Positions 1 through 6,121 of a stretch of DNA of 9,176 nucleotides are shown here, piece by piece; the stretch's first letter is position 1; the number at the start of each line of letters is the position of its first letter. The notes beneath the pieces are model-generated. The model did no database searches. It had not been told where the DNA came from and saw nothing but the letters and a program-made list of their open reading frames with translations. This DNA comes from JAWXBM01 sp964470455. GTDB lineage: Bacteria > Pseudomonadota > Gammaproteobacteria > Xanthomonadales > SZUA-36. The DNA is taken from the NCBI GenBank assembly GCA_964470455.1, contig CAYYCX010000137.1, forward strand, positions 1 to 9,176, in the 5' to 3' direction. The position numbers were made by a program, and so were the translations under genes.

Positions 1-75
1 AGGTTCCTGCCTGGGTGGGCTGGCCCAGGGCGTTGGGGGTGTAGCTTACGGCCAGGCCGGAAGGATAGGTCAGCG
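1..75 (-). pseudogene. 5'-truncated second rhs copy, running off left edge
   Basis: Read on the minus strand this encodes a YD-repeat segment (LTYPSGLAVSYTPNALGQ and on) nearly identical to residues 242-265 of the 793-aa rhs reading frame at 709-3090. Bases 1-75 align without gaps to 2295-2369. I count five differences (positions 2, 23, 47, 62 and 68), and every one falls at a third codon position without changing the amino acid. Homology stops abruptly at base 75, where the repeat block at 89-168 begins. The frame stays open upstream to about 170 but shows no convincing start codon or ribosome site. It is therefore a core fragment lacking its 5' part. Known RHS and CDI loci often carry such orphan core-plus-tip cassettes downstream of the main toxin-immunity pair. 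Whether a toxin tip follows lies outside the window. Confidence 0.75.
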
Positions 76-88
76 GGGTTTCTATTTC

Positions 89-168
89 GACCCGAAATAT
101 TTTTCCTAATTGCCGGGAGTTGTTACTCAGACCCCAAATATTGTTCGCCTTATTCGACCCCAAATATT
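89..168. repeat. three direct copies of a 13-bp GACCC(C/G)AAATATT motif
   Basis: GACCCGAAATATT lies at 89-101, GACCCCAAATATT at 130-142 and GACCCCAAATATT at 156-168. The first copy differs at one base. The spacers are 28 and 13 bases, so this is not a CRISPR array. The middle copy sits in the context TACTCAGACCCCAAATATT, which resembles a sequence I associate with REP-associated (RAYT, Y1-type) transposases in gammaproteobacteria. That link is from memory and no transposase gene is visible here. The block separates the immunity gene from the truncated rhs copy and so marks the recombination junction between them. The last copy touches the immunity gene stop codon. Confidence 0.7.
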
Positions 169-698
169 TAATCTGCAAAACACTCGCGAAGCTGCTCGAT
201 CAACGGATCTCCTTGGACAATCACGCTGTAGGGGAGACCTGTGTTGGACGAATAGTGATCGACCATGATTACTCCGCCAGCACCATTAGGGTAGAACACG
301 ACACTATCGTTAGATACCTCAGCGGCAACAACCAACCTACCAACCCTTACCCCAGACGCGTTACAGAAACCAAGAAACTCCTTATCGTGAAAGCCCATTA
401 GCCCAGAGGTTATACCGAGCTTTTGTTCTGCGCACATGACAATCCTAAAGGCGCGCTCCTTGTCCACATAGGCTGCTACTAAGCCGGGTGTGTCCTCGAG
501 TCGCCGCGACCAAGTTATCCTCATTGGAAGATCTGCGTTGACACTAAAATCAGCCACCTTGAGTGCGCGCTCCCCCACGAGACTGAGAGTATCAGCAAGT
601 TTCGGCCCATATTGTAAGCGCTGCGTTTCCCTGTCGCGCTTCTCTTGCGCTTCTAGTCGACGAGCGCGAAGTTCCTCTATTGTCTCTTTCATTAACAT
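168..698 (-). CDS. Putative immunity protein for the adjacent RHS toxin tip
   Basis: Encodes 176 aa from ATG at 698 (MLMKETIEELRARR) to TAA at 168-170. The frame is open upstream to 785, but that would overlap the toxin gene. The 698 start has an AGGTGA/GAGAG purine stretch just ahead, and a second ATG two codons later (692) is an alternative. The N-terminal 30 residues are highly charged and probably helical. The rest alternates short hydrophobic strands, with a Gly-rich VFYPNGAGGVIMVDH segment and a C-terminal helix ending IEQLRECFAD. There is no signal peptide or membrane segment, so it should be cytoplasmic. It starts 10 bases after the toxin stop, is cotranscribed with it, and is lower in GC than the rhs core (about 50-57% in the lines I counted). 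All of this fits the immunity position of polymorphic-toxin loci. I do not recognise the family, so the role is inferred from position. Confidence 0.75.
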   Translation of the reverse strand: MLMKETIEELRARRLEAQEKRDRETQRLQYGPKLADTLSLVGERALKVADFSVNADLPMRITWSRRLEDTPGLVAAYVDKERAFRIVMCAEQKLGITSGLMGFHDKEFLGFCNASGVRVGRLVVAAEVSNDSVVFYPNGAGGVIMVDHYSSNTGLPYSVIVQGDPLIEQLRECFAD

Positions 699-708
699 CG
701 TTCTCTCT

Positions 709-1227
709 TCACCTTCGATCGAAATCAACACGCACCTTTCCTTCGTTCTGAATCCGTGGCCTGCCCGCTTGGTCGACCTGACCACCCGGCTTCACCGTCC
801 CGGCTTCAATTTGAGGTACGCCAGCATGTTCGCCGCGCGTGTCTCGCGACACTTGCACAGATTTCGTTTCTGTACCGCCACCTGCTTTAGGCACTTCAAA
901 ATCTTGCTGGCGCCCCACTTTGGTGCCGTCAGAGGCACGACCGCTAGTCTGACTCTTCGCTTGCTGGCTGGTTGGAATTCCTGCTTGTCGCTTCGCTTCG
1001 CGAGTCGCAGCACGCTGAGACACTTTCCCTGCTGCTGCCGCGCCCCTAACAGCCACTTCACCATGCGCTGCCCCTCGAGCGGCTACTCCTAATCCCGTTG
1101 CGCCCGGAATGAATAGTCCCGCCGTATCCGCGCCCAAAGCGGCCAAATTGGTAGTGTTTGCTCCTTCTGTGACAATCTTATAAACATCGTAGACGATGAA
1201 TCCGACATCGAATAGTGTGTCGACAAT
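709..1227 (-). other. Variable C-terminal toxin tip of the rhs gene
   Basis: This is the 172-residue tail that follows the core motif NPYRFTDPDGR. It starts with hydrophobic segments (IVDTLFDVGFIVYDVYKIV, then LGADTAGLFIPGATGLG) typical of a pre-toxin linker. An Ala/Arg-rich stretch follows, then REAKRQAGIPTSQQ (tail residues about 76-89), EVPKAGGGTETKSVQ (111-125), GVPQIEAGTVKPGG (136-149) and GRPRIQNEGKVRVDF (155-169). The order AKRxAGIPTSQQ, EVPKxGGGTETK, H..GxPxxEAGxxK, GRPR is one I associate with a polymorphic-toxin family annotated in RHS proteins, possibly toxin type 24. That assignment is from memory. The activity is unknown to me, and no catalytic residues can be named with confidence. 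The break in composition and the following small gene support the tip interpretation. Confidence 0.7.
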
Positions 1228-3090
1228 ACGCCCATCCGGATCCGTAAACCTGTACGGATTGTCATTGGCATACCAGTACCAATTAAAGTTCTGCCCCGGC
1301 TTCTCGTAGGCCGTCACCGGATCAACACTCAAGAACCGCCCAATCTGCGGATCATAATACCGCTGCTGCATGTACGTCATGCCGGTGGCGGCATCCTGCA
1401 CATGGCCGGTGTAACCAGGGCCGTCGAACAGGGGTTTGTTCACCAGTTGCCCGAAGGGCTCGTATTCGCTGCTCTCGATCAGGGTTTTGGCGTTGTCGGT
1501 TACCGCAATCGGTGATCCTAAAGCATCGGTGTGCTGGTACTTGAGGGTTTCGGTGCTGCTGGCGAGTGGCCGCTCCCGGTAGGCCACCAGGCTGTTGCCC
1601 AGGTAGATGTAATCAATTCGTTTGGATTGCTTGTTGTTCTCCTGGTACAGCAACTGCCCGGAGTTGGCGTACTGCGACAGGATGGCGCTCGAACCAACTG
1701 TCGAGGCATAAACCCTTCGGCCATGGCCATCGTACTCGTAGCCGGTTTCCTGGCCTGTTGCACTGCGCAGGCGGTTGCCGAAGTCGAACACATAAGACTG
1801 TGCGCCTTTTGTCGCCAGGTTGCCCTGCACGTCGTAGGTGAGATTGGCGATGACGGCACCGCCCACGGTGTTCTTCACCTGGCTCAAGCGCTTGCTGGTG
1901 GCGTCGTACACATAGGTGTGGTTGCGGGTGTAGTTGCCACCCGTCACGTTGACGGTGAGCAGGTTATCCAGTTGGTCGTAGCTGTAGCTGGCGGTGTTGA
2001 ATACCGCTGTAGGTGAAGTGGTCTGGGTCAGGCGGTCCAGGCCATCGTAGGTCATGCCTCGGGTTTGTTTGGCGGTGGCGGTCTGGTCGGTGATGCTGGT
2101 GACGTTGCCCACCCCGTCATAGGCGTATTGCAAATCCAGCCGGCGGTTGGCCGAAGCACAAGTGCCGCTGAGGGTGCAATCGGTGCTGCGCAGGGGCAGG
2201 CCGCGGGTGTTCTGCGTCAGCGTATGCACCACTCCATTGCCGTAGTTGAACTGCTTGATGGCGCCGTTGGGGAAGTACGTTACCCCGGTGGCGTACGTTC
2301 CTGCCTGGGTGGGCTGACCCAGGGCGTTGGGGGTGTAGCTCACGGCCAGGCCGGAGGGATACGTCAGCGTGGCCAGGCTGGCGTTGCCGTTGTAGCTGTA
2401 GCCGATGGCCCAGGCCGCGGCTGCGCCCCGCTTCACGCTCTCGCTGGTCAGCAAGCGCCGCTTGTTGTAGCCATAGGTATTGGTGACCACCGTGCCACCC
2501 GAGGTGTTGTTGGTGGTGATGCTGGCGGGCAGGTTGTCGGGGGTATAGGTCCAGGTCTGGTTGCCGATGCCGCCCGCAAACACCAGGGTACGCAGCGCGC
2601 TGCGGCCATCGTAGGTGCGGTCTACCCGCCGGGCTGCCACCGCCGGTGTGGTGCCGTTCGCTTCACAGGCCTGGGTGGAAGGCAGGCCAGCGGATGACCA
2701 CTTCAGGTTGCCCGCGCCGTCGTAGCCCTTCAGGATGGCGCCGGTTTCCGGTTCAACCGCGCGGCAGAGCTGCTGGTAGCTGTTGTAGGAGTAGCTGCGA
2801 TCCAGCGTGACGGTGCCACCGGTCGGGCTGCTGCTGTTGCTGCGGCGCAGTACGGTGGGTTTGCCGAACACATCGCGGGTGATGTGGGTGTAGGCGGTTT
2901 GCGGGTGTGAAATATAGATCGGAAAATCAAAGTTCGGTTCATCCCAGGCGCGGAATTGCGTGGTGGTCTGGTAACCGCGCGGGTTGGTTACCCGGGTCTG
3001 GAAGCCGCTGAGGTAATCCGTCAGGGTTACCTGCAGGCTGGGGCTCAGTTCGGTGTCCTGCGATTCCGAGGTGGTGCGCCCCCAGGGCAT
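709..3090 (-). CDS. RHS repeat protein, 3' part: YD repeats, RHS core and toxin tail
   Basis: A 793-aa frame that begins at an ATG created by the shifted frame. The first four residues (MPWG) are out of context, and genuine RHS sequence starts at RTTSESQDTE. Residues 5 to about 500 are successive YD repeats (GYDGAGNL, YDGLDRLTQT, YDVQGNLATK, YEYDGHGRRVY). The RHS core follows: HTDALGSPIAVTD, EYEPFGQ, then YTGHVQDAATGMTYMQQ near 560-576, RYYDPQIGRFLSVDP near 577-591 and NPYRFTDPDGR at 611-621. The last 172 residues are the variable tip. In RHS toxins the core forms a cocoon around the toxin and is cut near the DPxG motif. Without the signal peptide and N-terminal half of 2939-5680 this half probably makes no functional secreted product. 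It overlaps that frame by 152 bases. Together the two halves would give about 1656 residues. Confidence 0.85.
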   Translation of the reverse strand: MPWGRTTSESQDTELSPSLQVTLTDYLSGFQTRVTNPRGYQTTTQFRAWDEPNFDFPIYISHPQTAYTHITRDVFGKPTVLRRSNSSSPTGGTVTLDRSYSYNSYQQLCRAVEPETGAILKGYDGAGNLKWSSAGLPSTQACEANGTTPAVAARRVDRTYDGRSALRTLVFAGGIGNQTWTYTPDNLPASITTNNTSGGTVVTNTYGYNKRRLLTSESVKRGAAAAWAIGYSYNGNASLATLTYPSGLAVSYTPNALGQPTQAGTYATGVTYFPNGAIKQFNYGNGVVHTLTQNTRGLPLRSTDCTLSGTCASANRRLDLQYAYDGVGNVTSITDQTATAKQTRGMTYDGLDRLTQTTSPTAVFNTASYSYDQLDNLLTVNVTGGNYTRNHTYVYDATSKRLSQVKNTVGGAVIANLTYDVQGNLATKGAQSYVFDFGNRLRSATGQETGYEYDGHGRRVYASTVGSSAILSQYANSGQLLYQENNKQSKRIDYIYLGNSLVAYRERPLASSTETLKYQHTDALGSPIAVTDNAKTLIESSEYEPFGQLVNKPLFDGPGYTGHVQDAATGMTYMQQRYYDPQIGRFLSVDPVTAYEKPGQNFNWYWYANDNPYRFTDPDGRIVDTLFDVGFIVYDVYKIVTEGANTTNLAALGADTAGLFIPGATGLGVAARGAAHGEVAVRGAAAAGKVSQRAATREAKRQAGIPTSQQAKSQTSGRASDGTKVGRQQDFEVPKAGGGTETKSVQVSRDTRGEHAGVPQIEAGTVKPGGQVDQAGRPRIQNEGKVRVDFDRR

Positions 3091-5680
3091 CGTAAGCCAG
3101 CCAGGTGCCGGTCAAGGCGCTGGAGGTGGCTGCCGGGTAGGACGAAAACGTGGTCTTGCCATCATGGTCGTAGGTAAACCTTTGGAAGCGCTCAGTGCCG
3201 GCCTGGTTGGCGGTGTCGTACTCACGCGTAACCAGCGGGCGCCACAGGGCATCAAAATAGGCGATCTTGCGGGCATTACCGGTGCTGACGGTCTGGCGCC
3301 AGTGGCCTGCGGCAATTCCATATTCGGCTGTAGTAATCTGTTGGAAAACCTGTGTGGTGGTGTTCCATGTCGTGGTATCGCCGGTTGGGTAAACAATGCT
3401 GGCCAGGCGGCCCATGGTGTCGTAGGTGTAACTGGTCAGGAAGCCGTTTTCGTCCGTTACCGAGGTCAGCCAGCCGCTGTCGTTCACCACGGCGGTCTGC
3501 AACGGGCCGGCGGGGATTTCCGGGGTGCCGGGGTGCTTGATGGATTGTGGCGTGCCGCGTTTCCAGTTCGTCAGGGTGGTGACGTTGTTGTTGCCATTGG
3601 CAACCGTCTTGATGGTGCCACGCTGGCCGCCGCTCAGCGCCGCGGTGGTTTCCCAGGTCAGGGTCTGATCAACCCGGTTGAAACGTTCGGTTACCAGCGG
3701 CAGCGCATAGGTTGAATCGTAGGTGCGCTCAAACATTTCCGTACCGGTGGTGCCACAACCGGCCGGCAGCGCCGTGGTGGGCGCGGTACAGGTCACCTTG
3801 CTCACCTGCCCCAGAACCCATTTCGCCAGGTTGTCGTGATAGGCAGTCAGCTCGGTGCGGGATGGGCTACCCGAAACCGTGCTGGATTTGGTGACATAGG
3901 TCGGGCGCGCCATGGTGTCAAAGCAAAGAACGCCGGAACAGGTGCTGGCCACCTGCCAGACGAAATTGACGCCATCCTGGTTGGTGGTTTTGTTGGTGAC
4001 TGGCCGCACCCGCGTGCTGGCCGGGTCGGCAATGCCACCGAGGTTGGTGCCGTATTCGCCATAGAAAGTCTGCGTGCCCGCCTGAGCTTCGGTCATGTAG
4101 GTGCTGGCTTCGCTGCGGATCACCGTGTCGTTACTGCGCAGCGTTTCCACCAGCAGTTGCCGCCCATCGTTGTCGTAGTAGCGGATACCGAAGGTGTACC
4201 GGGATTTGGTGTTGTCCGGGTTGGTCAGCGTGACTGTCTTTTGGGCGGTGCAGGTGGTGCAGGGATAAACAGCGGGGACGGTGGGTGTTCCCCACAGGGT
4301 TTGTACATGCGGAGCATAGGTGTAGCTCCAGGTCATGGAAGACAACCCCGGTCCGGTAATGACCTTACTGTCGATGCTCATCACATCAAAGTAGTAAGGT
4401 TGCAGCAGGTCGTAATCGGGATAGGCCGGATTGCCGGTTTTGATGCACTCACTGGCATGCACTCCGCTGCGGTAATGCCTTCGATTATTGAAATTGAAGG
4501 TGCCGGTGGCTCCTGAGGGATGCGTGGCAGTAAAGGTAAGGGACTCAACGTCCATTACTCCAGGCTGGGTACACCATGGGAGTGGCGGAAGCCCATTCGG
4601 ATCGACTGGGGGCATCAAGTCATTGGTGTAGGAATAGGTCCATTTGCTGCTATCGGGTTGAGTAACCTGCGACAAACGGGCATACAGGCCGGTGGTTGTG
4701 TTGGTGTAGGCGTAAGTCCAGGTGCGGCCGTGACTGGTGGCTGAGGTCAGGCGCCCGGCCGTGTAGGTCAGGTTGATCTCGCGGCCGTCATTCGACCAGA
4801 TCCGGGTGGGATGGCCATTGCTGTTGTACTGGAATTCGACGGTATTTCCCAACCGGTCTTCAATCTTGCTGGCCAGCAGGTACAGGCGGTTGCGGTCCAT
4901 GATGACCGCCAATGGCATGCCGGTGCTGTCGTTCACAAACTTGACCAGCCTGGCCGCGGTTCGGGTGGTTGCCACGTCAAAGTAGTAGCGGTCTCCGGAT
5001 GCCGTGGTCATGCGGAAGCCTTCGCCCGTAAAGCCGGCTTTCATGGGGATGCAGTCGAACACATCCCGCTCGTTGGTGGTGAGCTTGTAGGTTGCGCCGC
5101 CGGTTGGCTTTGGGGTTTGTGTCGCCACGCCCATGGCCGAGGAACTGCCTTTGCCCGGCACGTTGATCGAAATCCCCTGCCAGATTTCGCCCCGCCGAAA
5201 GATGCCGCCGGTGGGAATGTAGGCACCATTGCAGCGCAGGGCATTGCCCGCGGCCAGATCGTAAGTGCCCGCCATCCAGGGAACGTCCACATCCCAGTTG
5301 CCCACACCTCGCAACAGGGAATCGTATGAAGAGCTCAAACTCTGGGGCTGCAAGTCAATTGCATAGCGCCTGGACAACCGCACCGGCAGGGTGCCATTAC
5401 CGGGAATTTCGATGTCGGTAACGCTGAATGAGGTGTTGCCGTTGTACAGGCTCACCTGCTCGCCAAACAGCCCGCTCTTCAGCGGTGAGACGTTTTGTGA
5501 AGACTCAATGCGCTTACGGTATTCGACATACGGCTCTATGCCATCCTGGGAGGACAAGCTTGACACCTGAAAAAGGTCTTTCGGATCTTCATCGTCAGGC
5601 GGGGGAGGATCTTGAGCCAGAGCAGAAAACGAGATCGCCAACAAAATCAGTGAAACGCACGAACGCCTTGGAACAGACAT
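2939..5680 (-). CDS. RHS repeat protein, 5' part with Sec signal peptide, truncated by frameshift
   Basis: A 913-aa frame starting at ATG 5680 (MSVPRRS), chosen over the upstream ATG at 5710 because GAGGGG lies 6 bases ahead and a signal peptide follows at once. Residues 1-22 have a basic start, a hydrophobic core (LILLAISFSA) and a likely cut at ALA|QDPP. A Pro/Asp-rich linker follows (DPPPPDDEDPKD). Next are the conserved RHS N-terminal region (LFGEQVSLYNGNTSFSVTD, then LPVRLSRRYAIDLQP) and YD repeats such as TYDTMGRLASI and YFDALWRPLVT. True RHS coding ends at residue 867 (LAYDALG). The next 46 residues are out-of-frame translation ending at 2939. The protein would be exported to the periplasm or surface. 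I see no PAAR, VgrG or T6SS adaptor, so the delivery route to targets is unclear. As sequenced this is a toxinless fragment of a broken gene. Confidence 0.85.
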   Translation of the reverse strand: MSVPRRSCVSLILLAISFSALAQDPPPPDDEDPKDLFQVSSLSSQDGIEPYVEYRKRIESSQNVSPLKSGLFGEQVSLYNGNTSFSVTDIEIPGNGTLPVRLSRRYAIDLQPQSLSSSYDSLLRGVGNWDVDVPWMAGTYDLAAGNALRCNGAYIPTGGIFRRGEIWQGISINVPGKGSSSAMGVATQTPKPTGGATYKLTTNERDVFDCIPMKAGFTGEGFRMTTASGDRYYFDVATTRTAARLVKFVNDSTGMPLAVIMDRNRLYLLASKIEDRLGNTVEFQYNSNGHPTRIWSNDGREINLTYTAGRLTSATSHGRTWTYAYTNTTTGLYARLSQVTQPDSSKWTYSYTNDLMPPVDPNGLPPLPWCTQPGVMDVESLTFTATHPSGATGTFNFNNRRHYRSGVHASECIKTGNPAYPDYDLLQPYYFDVMSIDSKVITGPGLSSMTWSYTYAPHVQTLWGTPTVPAVYPCTTCTAQKTVTLTNPDNTKSRYTFGIRYYDNDGRQLLVETLRSNDTVIRSEASTYMTEAQAGTQTFYGEYGTNLGGIADPASTRVRPVTNKTTNQDGVNFVWQVASTCSGVLCFDTMARPTYVTKSSTVSGSPSRTELTAYHDNLAKWVLGQVSKVTCTAPTTALPAGCGTTGTEMFERTYDSTYALPLVTERFNRVDQTLTWETTAALSGGQRGTIKTVANGNNNVTTLTNWKRGTPQSIKHPGTPEIPAGPLQTAVVNDSGWLTSVTDENGFLTSYTYDTMGRLASIVYPTGDTTTWNTTTQVFQQITTAEYGIAAGHWRQTVSTGNARKIAYFDALWRPLVTREYDTANQAGTERFQRFTYDHDGKTTFSSYPAATSSALTGTWLAYDALGAHHLGIAGHRTEPQPAGNPDGLPQRLPDPGNQPARLPDHHAIPRLG
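3079..3083 (-). other. Single-base frameshift in a C5/G5 run that breaks rhs
   Basis: On the minus strand the upstream frame reads GAT GCC CTG GGG GCG CAC CAC (D A L G A H H). Removing one G from the five-G run gives GAT GCC CTG GGG CGC ACC ACC TCG GAA (D A L G R T T S E). That restores the standard RHS sequence YDALGRTTSESQD and joins both frames into one of about 1656 codons. The shift is +1, meaning one extra base is present. The run is short, so either a true inactivating mutation or an assembly error in a homopolymer is possible. I see no upstream Shine-Dalgarno or slippery heptamer arguing for programmed frameshifting. Confidence 0.85.
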
Positions 5681-5783
5681 GCCGCACCCCTCAAAATGGT
5701 CACGGCCCATTGCGAGCCGCTATGCCCGACCGTAGAAACCGGGCGCCTGTCCTACCCCAAAACTGTAAAAATTACGTTAAAAC

Positions 5784-5793
5784 GGGGTCGAAT
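5784..5793. repeat. GGGGTCGAAT motif, inverted relative to the copy at 152-161
   Basis: The ten bases GGGGTCGAAT lie upstream of rhs. Their reverse complement ATTCGACCCC lies at 152-161, just after the immunity gene, and a variant (TTTCGACCCG) lies at 85-94. The rhs-immunity module is therefore bracketed by short inverted copies. Ten bases is short and the flanking similarity is weak, so this may be coincidence or a remnant of the repeat family at 89-168. Confidence 0.35.
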
Positions 5794-5800
5794 TCGCGCC

Positions 5801-5829
5801 TTTATACGCTCAATTTTTTGATTTGCATA
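5801..5829 (-). promoter_or_regulatory. Candidate sigma70-type promoter for rhs
   Basis: On the minus strand a -10-like TATAAA (5801-5806, five of six consensus bases) lies 17 bases after a weak -35-like TATGCA (5824-5829). The surrounding region is AT-rich compared with the genes. It implies an untranslated leader of about 110 bases before ATG 5680. The -35 match is poor, so an activator or a different start site is possible. Confidence 0.3.
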
Positions 5830-5934
5830 GGGGGTGAAGAAAAAATAGTTGGAATCAGAACTTCGGTACTTTGGTTCTCCGTGAAATCACCGAACCCGGG
5901 GATCAGGCGTGCTTGTGCAGATGCCGCGTCAAAG

Positions 5935-5960
5935 CGGTTTCCTCAAATGCCAGGAAACCG
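5935..5960. repeat. 9-bp perfect hairpin with 8-nt loop
   Basis: CGGTTTCCT (5935-5943) pairs exactly with AGGAAACCG (5952-5960) across the loop CAAATGCC. There is no T-run on either side, so it is not an intrinsic terminator. It lies between the lipoprotein and rhs genes and could be a protein-binding palindrome or an RNA hairpin in the rhs leader. No function can be assigned. Confidence 0.4.
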
Positions 5961-6046
5961 GAATTCCGAGGCGAACTGCCTGCGTGCTTGTGTACGGAAC
6001 CCCAATGAGACGCCATTTCATCATTTCAGGACGTGAATGGGCACGC

Positions 6047-6084
6047 AAAAAACTCTGAAATCGCCACGCAACCCTGGCGTTGCG
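6047..6084 (-). terminator. Weak terminator-like structure after the lipoprotein gene
   Basis: On the minus strand, 38 bases after the lipoprotein stop, CGCAAC and GTTGCG (6079-6084 and 6067-6072) form a 6-bp stem around GCCAGG. An alternative 5-bp stem CGCCA/TGGCG overlaps it. A run of six T residues (the complement of 6047-6052) follows after about 14 bases. The distance from stem to T-run is longer than in a classic intrinsic terminator, so confidence is low. Confidence 0.3.
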
Positions 6085-6121
6085 GGGTGATCAACGTAAA
6101 GCTCAATAATCAGCGTAATGC

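Larger units (their letters stand above)
5681..6121. other. Intergenic region between the lipoprotein gene and rhs
   Basis: About 440 bases without a convincing gene. The open frames crossing it on the plus strand lack coding character and overlap rhs. It is more AT-rich near 5760-5850, in the rhs leader, than in the flanking genes. It holds a possible rhs promoter (5801-5829), a GGGGTCGAAT motif also found beyond the immunity gene, a 9-bp hairpin (5935-5960) and a weak terminator-like structure after the lipoprotein gene (6047-6084). Confidence 0.6.

Noticed and set aside
89..168. CRISPR array
   Set aside because: There are only three 13-base repeats with unequal spacers of 28 and 13 bases, and no cas genes nearby.
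699..785. Upstream extension of the immunity gene to ATG 785 (205 aa)
   Set aside because: It would overlap the toxin 3' end by 77 bases. The ATG at 698 has a purine-rich ribosome site and the usual short toxin-immunity gap.
2065..2697. Long plus-strand open frame opposite rhs (210 aa), and similar ones at 3053-3715 and 3836-4516
   Set aside because: They lie wholly antisense to clear YD-repeat coding sequence and have Gly/Val/Ala-rich composition typical of the complement of GC-rich genes.
3079..3090. Programmed ribosomal frameshifting to join the two rhs frames
   Set aside because: A five-G run gives little slippage potential. I see no upstream stimulating Shine-Dalgarno and no stop codon at the shift. 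A simple indel explains the data better.
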